DNA from: Phycicoccus sp. HDW14
Lineage (GTDB): Bacteria > Actinomycetota > Actinomycetes > Actinomycetales > Dermatophilaceae
Assembly (NCBI RefSeq): GCF_011383005.1
Contig: NZ_CP049935.1
Span: forward strand, 124,001 to 188,000
Direction of reading: 5' to 3'
Length of the DNA stretch: 64,000 nucleotides
The stretch's first letter is position 1. The number at the start of each line of letters is the position of its first letter. The notes beneath the pieces are model-generated. The model ran no database searches and was not told where the DNA came from. It saw only the letters and a list, made by a program, of their open reading frames with translations. This document shows, in pieces, positions 57,054 to 64,000 of this stretch. The translations under genes and the position numbers were made by a program.

Positions 57054-57562
57054 TCCTCCGAGGTCTCCTCGTCGAGGTCGCCCTCGCCGATGACGTGCAC
57101 GGCGGCCTCCTCGGCCGAGGCCGCGGCGCCGTCGATGCCGACGTCCTCGCCGACGAGGTCCTTCTCGTCGTCCGAGCCCAGGCCCTCGTCGGGCGCGACC
57201 AGCCGGCCCGCCCGCTCGTCGCCGACCTCGCCGTCGCCGAGCCAGTCGTCCTCGGCGTCGATCGCGTCGGGGTCGTCGCCCCCGACACGGTCCTCGTCGA
57301 GCCCGGACTCGTTGTCCGGGGCCCCGTACGCCGACGTCGGGTCGGGCACCTCCTGGTGGATGCGCTCCTCGATGGTCTCGTCGCGGCCCTGCTCCTCGGC
57401 GGTCACGCCGTGGGCCAGCGACCCGTGCAGCTTCTCGGGCGGGGAGTACCCGCGGTCGAGCACGTCGTCGACGTCCTCCTGCTCGAGGGTGTCCTCCGGC
57501 TGGAGCTGGTCCTCGTCGCCGTAGGTGGGCTCGTCGGACCGCTCGTCGGGGTGCTCGCTCAT
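57050..57562 (-). CDS. DUF5709 acidic protein
   Basis: 170 residues, strongly acidic (about one third Asp plus Glu) with low complexity; the DUF5709 pattern EDTLEQEDVDDVLDRGYSPPEKLHGSLAHGVTAEEQ is near the N-terminus. Probably intrinsically disordered. Function unknown. ATG lies 4 nt after the aminotransferase stop. Its stop overlaps the adenosine deaminase start, so expression is coupled. Confidence 0.88.
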   Translation of the reverse strand: MSEHPDERSDEPTYGDEDQLQPEDTLEQEDVDDVLDRGYSPPEKLHGSLAHGVTAEEQGRDETIEERIHQEVPDPTSAYGAPDNESGLDEDRVGGDDPDAIDAEDDWLGDGEVGDERAGRLVAPDEGLGSDDEKDLVGEDVGIDGAAASAEEAAVHVIGEGDLDEETSEE

Positions 57563-57566
57563 CCCG

Positions 57567-58868
57567 TCACCCTACGTCGCCGGCGAGCTGCTCGGCGGCG
57601 GCCAGTGCGACGCACGTCGCGACCCCGGCCATCGCGGTCTCGACCTCCTCGAGCACCGGGAACGACGGCGCGAGACGGATGTTCCGGTCGCGCGGGTCCT
57701 TGCCGTACGGGAAGGACGCCCCGGCCGGCGTCAGCGCGATGCCGGCCTCCTTGGCGAGGGCCACGACCCGCGAGGCGCACCCGTCGGGCACGTCGAGGCT
57801 CACGAAGTAGCCACCACGCGGCCGGGTCCACTCGGCGATGCCGAGCCCCTCGAGGCCGGCGGTCAGTGCCGCGTCGACGGCGGCGAACTTCGGCGCGAGG
57901 ATCTCGCGGTGGCGCCCCATGTGCGCGCGCACGCCGTCGGGCGAGCCGAAGAACTGCACGTGCCGCAGGTGGTTGACCTTGTCCGGCCCGATCGAGGCGA
58001 ACTTCAGGTGCGAGAGGTACCAGGCGACCGTCTCGCGCGACCCGGCGAGGAAGGCGACGCCCGAGCCGGCGAAGGTGATCTTGCTCGTCGACGCGAAGAC
58101 CACCGGACGGTGCGGGTGCCCCGCGGCCGAGGCGAGCGAGAGGATGTCGGCCGACTTCGCCTCGTCCTCGGTGAGGTGGTGCAGTGCGTAGGCGTTGTCC
58201 CAGAAGAGCCGGAAGTCGGGAGCGGCCGTGGGCATCGCCGCCAGCCGGGCCGCGACCTCCTGCGTGACGACCGAACCGGCCGGGTTGGCGTAGGTCGGCA
58301 CGATCCACATGCCCTTGACGCGCGGGTCGTCACGCACGAGCGCCTGGACGGCGGCGACGTCCGGGCCGTCCTCGAGCATCGGCACGGTGACCATCTCGAT
58401 GCCGTAGGACTCGAGCATCGTGTAGTGCCGGTCGTAGCCGGGCACCGGGCAGACGAAGGTGACCTTCTCCTCGTCCTTCCACGGCCGCGGCGAGTCGACC
58501 CCGCCGTGCATCAGGTGGAAGACGAGGACCTCGTGCATCATCGACAGGCTCGCGTTGCCCCCGGCGAGGACCTGGTCGGCGTCGACGCCCAGCAGCTCGG
58601 CGAACATCTCGCGCAGCTCCGGGAGGCCCTCGAGGCCGCCGTAGTTGCGCACGTCGGTGCCGGCGCGGTCGCGATGGCCCTCCGGGAGCGAGAGCAGCCG
58701 CTCGGAGAGGTCGAGCTGCTCGGCGCTGGGCTTCCCGCGGGTCAGGTCCAGGCGCAGCCCGCGCTCGGTGAGGGCGGCGTACGCCGCACGCTGCTCGTCG
58801 AGGAAGGCGCGCAGCTCCTCGGGGGAGCGGTCGGCGAGGGGGGTCGGGGCGGTGGCTGAGGTGCTCAC
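57567..58868 (-). CDS. PLP-dependent aminotransferase (class I, aspartate aminotransferase-like)
   Basis: 433 residues. RLDLTRGKPSAEQLDLSERLL, NYGGLEGLPELREMFAELL, CPVPGYDRHY, PTYANPAGSVV, the PLP Lys in FASTSKITFAGSG, and C-terminal RNIRLAPSFP. It belongs to the small subgroup of fold-type I aminotransferases found in Actinobacteria and others (PF12897-like); the amino donor is not certain. GTG 58868 is used; CACGAT 6 nt upstream may be a variant leaderless -10. First gene of the operon with DUF5709 and add. Confidence 0.9.
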   Translation of the reverse strand: MSTSATAPTPLADRSPEELRAFLDEQRAAYAALTERGLRLDLTRGKPSAEQLDLSERLLSLPEGHRDRAGTDVRNYGGLEGLPELREMFAELLGVDADQVLAGGNASLSMMHEVLVFHLMHGGVDSPRPWKDEEKVTFVCPVPGYDRHYTMLESYGIEMVTVPMLEDGPDVAAVQALVRDDPRVKGMWIVPTYANPAGSVVTQEVAARLAAMPTAAPDFRLFWDNAYALHHLTEDEAKSADILSLASAAGHPHRPVVFASTSKITFAGSGVAFLAGSRETVAWYLSHLKFASIGPDKVNHLRHVQFFGSPDGVRAHMGRHREILAPKFAAVDAALTAGLEGLGIAEWTRPRGGYFVSLDVPDGCASRVVALAKEAGIALTPAGASFPYGKDPRDRNIRLAPSFPVLEEVETAMAGVATCVALAAAEQLAGDVG

Positions 58869-59027
58869 CCGCCCATCGTGGCAGAGGCGCCCCGGGTGCC
58901 GTCGGCCCCGACCGCGGAGCGGCCGGCGGGGGAGTGCTCCCCATCGCGGGGCACCTCCCGGGGTGGCACGGTCGTGGACTGCCGGGGGGCGAACGGCGCC
59001 CTCCACCAACCCACCCGGGGGAACTGC

Positions 59028-59858
59028 ATGACCCACACCAGAACCCGCCCGCTCCTCGCCGCCCTGGCCGCCGTCGGCGTGGCCGCCGCCGGCCTGACCG
59101 CCGGCATCTCCACCGCCCCGTCCGCCGAGGCGGCCGGCCCGACGACGATCCGCGTCATCCAGCACAACACCGACCAGCACAAGGACCGCTTCCTCGAGGT
59201 CGTGCGCGACCTCGAGCAGGGCAAGGCCGATGTCGCGACCATGCAGGAGGTCTGCCAGTCCTGGGTGAAGGACCTGAAGAAGAAGCACAAGGGGTGGGCG
59301 GTCAGCTACCACGAGCAGACCTCCAACACGCAGTGCCCGGCAGGCAAGGGGAACGTCGCGATCCGCCCCGGCAAGGGGAGCCGGTTCGCCGAGGCCTACG
59401 CCGTCCCCGGCGAGGGCAAGAACTTCGGCATCGCGTGCGTCGCCTTCGGCTTCGGCGGCCACCGGACCCACGCCTGCTCGACCCACCTGTCGACCTACGA
59501 CACGAACGCGGCCGTCGTGCGGCGCGGTGAGACCGAACGCATCCGCGCGATCACGACCCCCTGGATCGACGCGAAGGACGCGGTCATCGTCGCGGGCGAC
59601 CTGAACTCCCAGCTCACCTCCTCCGAGCTCGACCCGCTGTACCTCTACCCGGAGTCGCGCTCGCAGGGCCGCTTCGTCGAGGCCGGCCAGCTGGCCCAGA
59701 AGCGGAAGAAGCGGGTCGGGCCGGCCACGCACCGCAAGGGCAAGATCGACTACGTGTTCTTCTCGGAGAACCACACGCCCCTCTCTGCGGGCGGGAAGCT
59801 CGCGCAGGAGCCGACCTCCGGGCACAAGATCCTCCGCGTGACGACGACCCTGCGCTGA
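59028..59858 (+). CDS. Secreted endonuclease/exonuclease/phosphatase-fold protein
   Basis: 276 residues. Signal peptide (cleavage near AEAAG, about residue 35). EEP fold: QHNTDQHK (Asn), MQEVCQ (catalytic Glu), CSTHLSTY (His), VAGDLNSQL (Asp/Asn), and a C-terminal GKIDYVFFSENH with SGHKIL supplying Asp and His. Mg-dependent phosphodiesterase chemistry on nucleic acid or lipid outside the cell; substrate unknown. Two pairs of Cys suggest disulfides. Start ATG preceded by GGGGGAAC. Stands alone. Confidence 0.9.
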   Translation: MTHTRTRPLLAALAAVGVAAAGLTAGISTAPSAEAAGPTTIRVIQHNTDQHKDRFLEVVRDLEQGKADVATMQEVCQSWVKDLKKKHKGWAVSYHEQTSNTQCPAGKGNVAIRPGKGSRFAEAYAVPGEGKNFGIACVAFGFGGHRTHACSTHLSTYDTNAAVVRRGETERIRAITTPWIDAKDAVIVAGDLNSQLTSSELDPLYLYPESRSQGRFVEAGQLAQKRKKRVGPATHRKGKIDYVFFSENHTPLSAGGKLAQEPTSGHKILRVTTTLR

Positions 59859-60015
59859 GGACGACGTCGCGTGACGGCTGCGGGGTCCCCGGGTCGGGCG
59901 GTTCGCGTCCGGCCCGGGGCGTCCCGTATGCTGTCCGTTCGGTGTGACCACCATCTGTCGGCGTGCCGTCAGGCCGGTCGCACCACCCGGGTCCGCCCCC
60001 CAACGGCGGTCCCAC

Positions 60016-60088
60016 AGGGCAGTGGCTCAATTGGTAGAGCACCGGTCTCCAAAACCGGCGGTTGGGGGTTCGAGTCCCTCCTGCCCTG
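60016..60088 (+). tRNA. tRNA-Trp (anticodon CCA)
   Basis: Acceptor AGGGCAG/CTGCCCT with discriminator G at 60088; anticodon CCA at 60049-60051 in CCGGT/ACCGG; T arm GGGGGTTCGAGTCCCTC. CCA end not encoded. Its position before secE is the usual actinobacterial order. Confidence 0.97.
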
Positions 60089-60198
60089 CGTCGCACGTGT
60101 GGTACGTCCACGAAACGCGGCCCGCTCCGTCGGGCTGCCTTCGCGGTCGTGCCGCCCGGAAGGCAACCGAACCGAGCAGCTCGACGTGAAGAGGCACC

Positions 60199-60471
60199 GT
60201 GACTGACGTGGGTCAGACCAGGACTCCCTCCCGCCCCGCCAAGGGCACGGAGCGGAGCGGCAACCCCATCTCCCGGTGGTTCCGCGCCGTGGGGCTGTTC
60301 GTCAGCCAGATCCTCGACGAGCTGCGCAAGGTCGTCCGGCCCACGCGCAACGAGCTGTGGAACTACACCATCGTCGTCATCGTGTTCGTCGTCGTGATGA
60401 TGGCCATCGTCTCCGGGCTCGACTTCGGCTTCAGCAAGCTCATCGGGCTGGTCCTCGGCAACGGGTCCTGA
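60199..60471 (+). CDS. secE: Preprotein translocase subunit SecE
   Basis: 90 residues. Soluble basic N-terminus, amphipathic helix [21 protein letters not shown] (conserved KVVRPTRxE) and a single membrane segment (about 58-82). Essential partner of SecY in protein export. GTG 60199 with GAAGAGG upstream. Followed 64 nt later by nusG, as is standard. Confidence 0.96.
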   Translation: MTDVGQTRTPSRPAKGTERSGNPISRWFRAVGLFVSQILDELRKVVRPTRNELWNYTIVVIVFVVVMMAIVSGLDFGFSKLIGLVLGNGS

Positions 60472-60535
60472 CCCGCACCGCCGCGCCAGAGCACACCGCC
60501 CCCCGGCACCCCGCAGAACAAGGAAGAGGTCACCC

Positions 60536-61465
60536 GTGTCCGACCAGTGGACCGACAACCCCGACGTGGCGTCCGACGACGCCCCCGAGGTGGCGCCCGA
60601 GGCCGTGACGGAGGAGTCCGCCGCCGACGCCCCGAGCGACCTCCCGGTCGACGACACCCCCGTCCAGGAGGTCGACCTCGAGGCCGCCGAGTCCTTCGAC
60701 GCGGCGCAGGCCGAGGCCGACACCGAGGAGTCCGCCTCCGACGACGACGGCACCGACGAGGACGACGCCGAGGAGCACGGCACCGACGACGCGGACGACG
60801 CGCCCGCCACCCCCGTCGACGAGGACGGCGACGTCCTCGAGGGCATCGACCCGGTCCAGGCGTTCAAGGACGACCTCGCCGCCAAGTTCGGCGAGTGGTA
60901 CGTCATCCACTCCTACGCCGGCTACGAGAACCGCGTGAAGGCCAACCTCGAGAACCGGACGCAGTCCCTCAACATGGAGGACTACATCTTCGAGACCCAG
61001 GTCCCGATGGAGGAGGTCACCGAGATCAAGGGCGGGCAGCGCAAGCTGGTCCGCCGGGTCCGGATGCCCGGCTACGTCCTCGTCCGGATGGACCTCACCG
61101 ACGAGTCGTGGGGCGCCGTCCGGCACACCCCGGGCGTCACCGGGTTCGTCGGCAACGCCCACCAGCCGGTGCCGCTGACCCTCGACGAGGTCTTCACGAT
61201 GCTCAAGCCGGCCGACCTCGAGCCGCCGGCCGCCGCGGGTGCCTCCGGTGGGGCGCAGGCCTCCTCGGGCGGCTCGTCCGGCGAGACCACGGTCGTCGAC
61301 TTCGAGGTCGGCGAGTCGGTCACCGTCATGGACGGCCCCTTCGAGACCCTGCCGGCGACGATCTCCGAGATCAACGCCGACACCCAGAAGCTCAAGGTGC
61401 TCGTCTCGATCTTCGGCCGGGAGACCCCGGTCGAGCTCTCCTTCAGCCAGGTCGCCAAGATCTGA
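60536..61465 (+). CDS. nusG: Transcription termination/antitermination factor NusG with acidic N-terminal extension
   Basis: 309 residues, long for NusG. Residues 1-115 are an acidic, disordered extension (Asp/Glu/Ala-rich). NGN domain from about 118 ([42 protein letters not shown]). A Gly/Ser-rich linker (about 235-250) leads to the KOW domain ([22 protein letters not shown]). Contacts RNA polymerase and couples it to Rho or ribosome. GTG 60536 with AAGAGGT upstream. Acidic extensions are known in actinobacterial NusG. Confidence 0.95.
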   Translation: MSDQWTDNPDVASDDAPEVAPEAVTEESAADAPSDLPVDDTPVQEVDLEAAESFDAAQAEADTEESASDDDGTDEDDAEEHGTDDADDAPATPVDEDGDVLEGIDPVQAFKDDLAAKFGEWYVIHSYAGYENRVKANLENRTQSLNMEDYIFETQVPMEEVTEIKGGQRKLVRRVRMPGYVLVRMDLTDESWGAVRHTPGVTGFVGNAHQPVPLTLDEVFTMLKPADLEPPAAAGASGGAQASSGGSSGETTVVDFEVGESVTVMDGPFETLPATISEINADTQKLKVLVSIFGRETPVELSFSQVAKI

Positions 61466-61556
61466 CCGGAGGACCCCCTCCGCGGGGGACCCGCGGACAC
61501 TGCAAAGGGGTCATCGCCCACGGCGTCGGCCCACCCCCACCAGAACAAGGACAGAC

Positions 61557-61987
61557 ATGCCCCCAAGAAGAAGGTCTCCGGCTACATCAACCTGCAGATC
61601 CAGGCAGGTGCCGCGACCCCCGCGCCCCCCGTCGGCCCCGCGCTCGGTCAGCACGGCGTCAACATCATGGAGTTCGTCAAGGCGTACAACGCGGCGACCG
61701 AGCACCAGCGCGGCAGCATCATCCCCGTCGTCATCACGGTCTACGAAGACCGCTCGTTCACCTTCATCACCAAGACCCCGCCGGCCTCCGAGCTCATCAA
61801 GAAGGCCGCCGGCGTCGCGAAGGGCTCGGGCGAGCCGCACAAGACCAAGGCGGGCAAGCTTACCAACGACCAGCTCCGCGAGATCGCGGAGGCCAAGATG
61901 CCCGACCTCAACGCCAACGACGTCGAGGCCGCGATGAAGATCATCGCCGGCACCGCCCGTCAGATGGGCATCGAGACCGAGCTCTGA
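61557..61987 (+). CDS. rplK: 50S ribosomal protein L11, one-base frameshift near the start
   Basis: Restored protein is 143 residues: [20 protein letters not shown], then [19 protein letters not shown] and the C-terminal RNA-binding domain. After ATG 61557 only five C (61560-61564) are present; six are needed to read P-P-K-K-K. Without it translation leaves the L11 frame after three codons and no other in-frame start gives a full protein. L11 is conserved and its gene sits in its normal place between nusG and rplA, so a missed base in the sequence is by far the simplest explanation. Confidence 0.93.
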
Positions 61988-62064
61988 GCCCGGTCGAACC
62001 CCCCTGTGGCAGGGCCTGCTTCGGCCCGATCACCACGACTCCACCACCACACCAGGAGCAGCAC

Positions 62065-62781
62065 ATGAAGCGCAGCAAGTCCTACCGCGCCGCGACCGAG
62101 AAGATCGACGCGGACAAGGTCTACGCCCCCCTCGAGGCGATCCGCATCGCCAAGGACGTCGCGTCGGCCAAGTACGACGAGACCGTCGAGGTCGCGTTCC
62201 GCCTCGGCGTCGACCCCCGCAAGGCCGACCAGATGGTCCGCGGCACGGTCAACCTCCCGCACGGCACGGGCAAGACCGCCCGCGTCCTCGTCTTCGCCAA
62301 CGGCGACAAGGCCGAGGCGGCCACCGCGGCCGGTGCCGACTTCGTCGGCTCCGACGACCTCCTCGAGAAGGTCGCCGGCGGCTGGCTCGACTTCGACGCC
62401 GTCGTCGCGACCCCGGACCTCATGGGCAAGGTCGGCCGGCTCGGCAAGGTCCTCGGCCCGCGCGGTCTCATGCCCAACCCGAAGACCGGCACGGTCACGA
62501 TGGACACCGCCAAGGCCGTGTCCGACATCAAGGGCGGCAAGATCGAGTTCCGCGTCGACAAGCACGCGAACCTCCACTTCATCATCGGCAAGGCCTCCTT
62601 CGACGAGAAGTCCCTCGTCGAGAACTACGCCACCGCCCTCGAGGAGGTGCTCCGGCTCAAGCCGGCCGCCTCCAAGGGCCGGTACATCACCAAGGCGACC
62701 CTGTCGACGACGATGGGCCCGGGCATCCCGCTCGACGCCAGCAAGACCCGCAACCTCACCGAGGAGTCCGTGGAGGCCTGA
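62065..62781 (+). CDS. rplA: 50S ribosomal protein L1
   Basis: 238 residues, full length. Binds 23S rRNA at the L1 stalk; in many bacteria it also represses its own operon. [20 protein letters not shown] at the N-terminus, [25 protein letters not shown] and [18 protein letters not shown] are diagnostic. ATG with AGGAGC about 7 nt upstream. A perfect hairpin after the stop ends the secE-nusG-rplK-rplA unit. Confidence 0.97.
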   Translation: MKRSKSYRAATEKIDADKVYAPLEAIRIAKDVASAKYDETVEVAFRLGVDPRKADQMVRGTVNLPHGTGKTARVLVFANGDKAEAATAAGADFVGSDDLLEKVAGGWLDFDAVVATPDLMGKVGRLGKVLGPRGLMPNPKTGTVTMDTAKAVSDIKGGKIEFRVDKHANLHFIIGKASFDEKSLVENYATALEEVLRLKPAASKGRYITKATLSTTMGPGIPLDASKTRNLTEESVEA

Positions 62782-62799
62782 GCCCCCGCCCTCGCGCAC

Positions 62800-62833
62800 C
62801 GGGCCCGCCGTCCCCCACGGGGCGGCGGGCCCG
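62800..62833 (+). terminator. Terminator hairpin after rplA
   Basis: CGGGCCCGCCG (62800-62810) pairs with CGGCGGGCCCG (62823-62833), 11 bp; the 12-nt interior can pair further through CCCC/GGGG. Lies 19 nt after the rplA stop. No U-tract. Confidence 0.75.
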
Positions 62834-62972
62834 TTCGCGTCGCGACGATGGTGACGAGAGGGTCACGACCGCGGAACCGGGTCATCCCCACCCACGTCGG
62901 ACCCGTACGCTGGCACCACGCGGCGGCCGCCACGGCCCCGCTCCCACGACGACCTCACGGGGGAAGTTCCGT

Positions 62973-63788
62973 ATGAAGCGCACCATCGTCACCGCCCTGG
63001 CCCTGTCCGGGGCCCTCGCCCTCGGGGCCTGCGGCTCCACGACCGCCGACACCGGCACCGGCAGCAAGGCCGGCACCTCGCAGGAGGCCCCCGCGGCCGC
63101 CGTCAAGGTCGGCGACACCGTCGACCTCGCCGAGCTCGCGACGAAGAGCTCGGCCGCCGTCAAGGACAAGGGCAGCGCCCACATGACGATGGACCTGGGG
63201 GCAGAGGGCAAGGCCGAGGCCGACGTCGACTACAGCGGCACCTCGCCGAAGATGGCCATGACGATGACCGTCTCGGGCGAGAAGCTCGACCTGGTCTACG
63301 TCGACAAGGTCATGTACATGGGCGGCGCGAGCTTCGCCCAGATGGCCGGCGGCAAGAAGTGGATCAAGATCGACCCCAACGGCAAGGACCAGATGTCCCA
63401 GATGATGGGTCCGATGCTCGGCCAGATGGAGTCGAGCATGTCCAACCCCGCCGAGCAGCTCAAGGGCTTCGAGGGCGCCAAGGCCACGGTCAAGTCGATC
63501 GAGGGCGGCAACACCACCTACACGGTCAAGCTCACCAAGGAGCAGCTCGCCGCGGCGGTCAAGAAGCAGGCGGCCGGGGTCCCCGGGCTCACCGAGGAGT
63601 CGCTCAAGCAGATGCCCGACGGCATGACCTACGACCTGACCTTCGACAAGGACCAGCTGCCCCTGACGATGAGCATGGACGTCAGCGGCCAGGCCCTGAA
63701 GATGACCTACTCCAAGTGGGGCGAGCCGGTCAGCATCAAGGCCCCCGCGGCCTCCGAGGTCGGCACCTTCGAGCTCCCCACGAGCTGA
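62973..63788 (+). CDS. LppX/LprG-like lipoprotein
   Basis: 271 residues. Signal peptide with lipobox LALGAC (lipidated Cys about residue 20), a Thr/Gly-rich linker, then a mature domain with repeated beta-strand/Met-rich segments (AHMTMDLGAEGKAEADVDYSG, MYMGGASFAQMAGGKKWIKID) of the LolA-like LppX/LprG fold, which in mycobacteria binds acylated lipids. Many Met residues in the middle. Promoter-like TACGCT at 62906-62911 and GGGGGAAG before ATG. Lies between rplA and the presumed rplJ leader. Confidence 0.82.
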   Translation: MKRTIVTALALSGALALGACGSTTADTGTGSKAGTSQEAPAAAVKVGDTVDLAELATKSSAAVKDKGSAHMTMDLGAEGKAEADVDYSGTSPKMAMTMTVSGEKLDLVYVDKVMYMGGASFAQMAGGKKWIKIDPNGKDQMSQMMGPMLGQMESSMSNPAEQLKGFEGAKATVKSIEGGNTTYTVKLTKEQLAAAVKKQAAGVPGLTEESLKQMPDGMTYDLTFDKDQLPLTMSMDVSGQALKMTYSKWGEPVSIKAPAASEVGTFELPTS

Positions 63789-63815
63789 CACCCCGCACGC
63801 ACGAGCAGCACCGCC

Positions 63816-63845
63816 GCGGCGCCCCGGGACCTCCCGGGGCGCCGC
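63816..63845 (+). terminator. Terminator hairpin after the lipoprotein gene
   Basis: GCGGCGCCCCGGG (63816-63828) and CCCGGGGCGCCGC (63833-63845): perfect 13-bp stem with ACCT loop, followed by GATTTGGG. Strong candidate terminator. Confidence 0.8.
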
Positions 63846-63875
63846 AGCGATTTGGGAGCGGGGCGGGCCGTCCCG

Positions 63876-63994
63876 TACGCTGGTCCACGACCGAAGACCG
63901 CCGGTGGTCACGTGCACCCGCACGAGACCGAAGGCCCCGCCGAGAGCGGGCGACCAGCGCAGGCCACGAAGTACCGGAAGCGACCGGTGGCGTC
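63876..63994 (+). promoter_or_regulatory. Promoter and probable L10 leader of rplJ (incomplete at window edge)
   Basis: -10 box TACGCT (63876-63881) in the context CCCGTACGCTGGTCCA, nearly the same as the lipoprotein promoter. About 110 nt of untranslated RNA follow, with self-complementary pieces (CGCCGGTGG, CCGCCGAGAGCGGG, CCGGAAGCGACCGG), ending at ATG 63995, four bases from cognate readable sequence. Position after rplA and length fit the autoregulatory L10 leader of rplJ-rplL; the coding gene itself is outside the window. Confidence 0.5.
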
Positions 63995-64000
63995 ATGCCC

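Noticed and set aside
61466..61556. Attenuator or L11-binding leader before rplK
   Set aside because: Only short CCCC/GGGG pairings are visible; nothing distinguishes it from ordinary GC-rich spacer.

Overview
The window is a 64-kb stretch of a very GC-rich chromosome from a member of the Actinomycetota, most likely Micrococcales near Intrasporangiaceae (the family is inference). The evidence is the strong G/C bias at third codon positions, frequent GTG starts, many GTGA stop-start overlaps, DUF5709 and DUF222-HNH proteins, the order tRNA-Trp/secE/nusG/rplK/rplA, and many genes with no Shine-Dalgarno but a (T/C)ANNNT -10 box 5-8 nt before the start codon (leaderless transcription). No phage, integrase, transposase or CRISPR array was found.

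Layout. 1-14.5 kb: 3' end of aminopeptidase N, a secreted subtilisin-like protease, a frameshifted small secreted protein, a sugar-acetyltransferase-like protein, a minus-strand AAA+/VWA/SnoaL operon, yajQ, tRNA-Tyr, a large LuxR-type regulator broken by two frameshifts, a DUF4242 protein with a lipoprotein, and an AI-2E-type permease. 14.6-20.1 kb: one 1835-residue acyl-CoA carboxylase carrying biotin carboxylase, biotin carrier, a central region and carboxyltransferase in one chain. 20.2-24.1 kb: an accessory patch with a DUF222-HNH gene, large hairpins, orphan genes and a decayed nucleotidyltransferase. 25.4-34.7 kb: a complete molybdenum hydroxylase locus containing a MocA-like cytidylyltransferase, two DUF202 proteins, CoxD, CoxE, an XdhC/CoxI protein, the S, L and M subunits, and a CoxG-like membrane-anchored SRPBCC protein. 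The large subunit has the form II signature AYRGAGR, so CO oxidation should not be assumed.

34.8-41.7 kb: a CoA-disulfide-reductase/rhodanese fusion behind a CsoR/CstR-like operator, a GlxA-type AraC regulator with two inverted repeats upstream, a two-component system running into a DUF4173 membrane protein, and aroQ. 41.8-50.9 kb: the fused isobutyryl-CoA mutase IcmF behind an 18-bp perfect palindrome, an acetyltransferase, a four-domain ABC exporter with one degenerate ATP site, endonuclease IV and a CPBP protease. 51-64 kb: a short-chain dehydrogenase, a metal-receptor protein, tRNA-Thr, tRNA-Met, rpmG, a HadA/HadB-like dehydratase pair, murB, a minus-strand aminotransferase/DUF5709/adenosine deaminase operon, a secreted nuclease/phosphatase-fold protein, tRNA-Trp, secE, nusG, rplK, rplA, a LppX/LprG-like lipoprotein, and what looks like the leader of rplJ at the right edge.

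A caution for any reader: at least five genes, including the core ribosomal gene rplK, are out of frame by exactly one missing base in a G or C run. This looks like residual sequencing error rather than gene decay, so those genes are annotated as probably intact in the organism. The CDS ends given are those of the restored frames.
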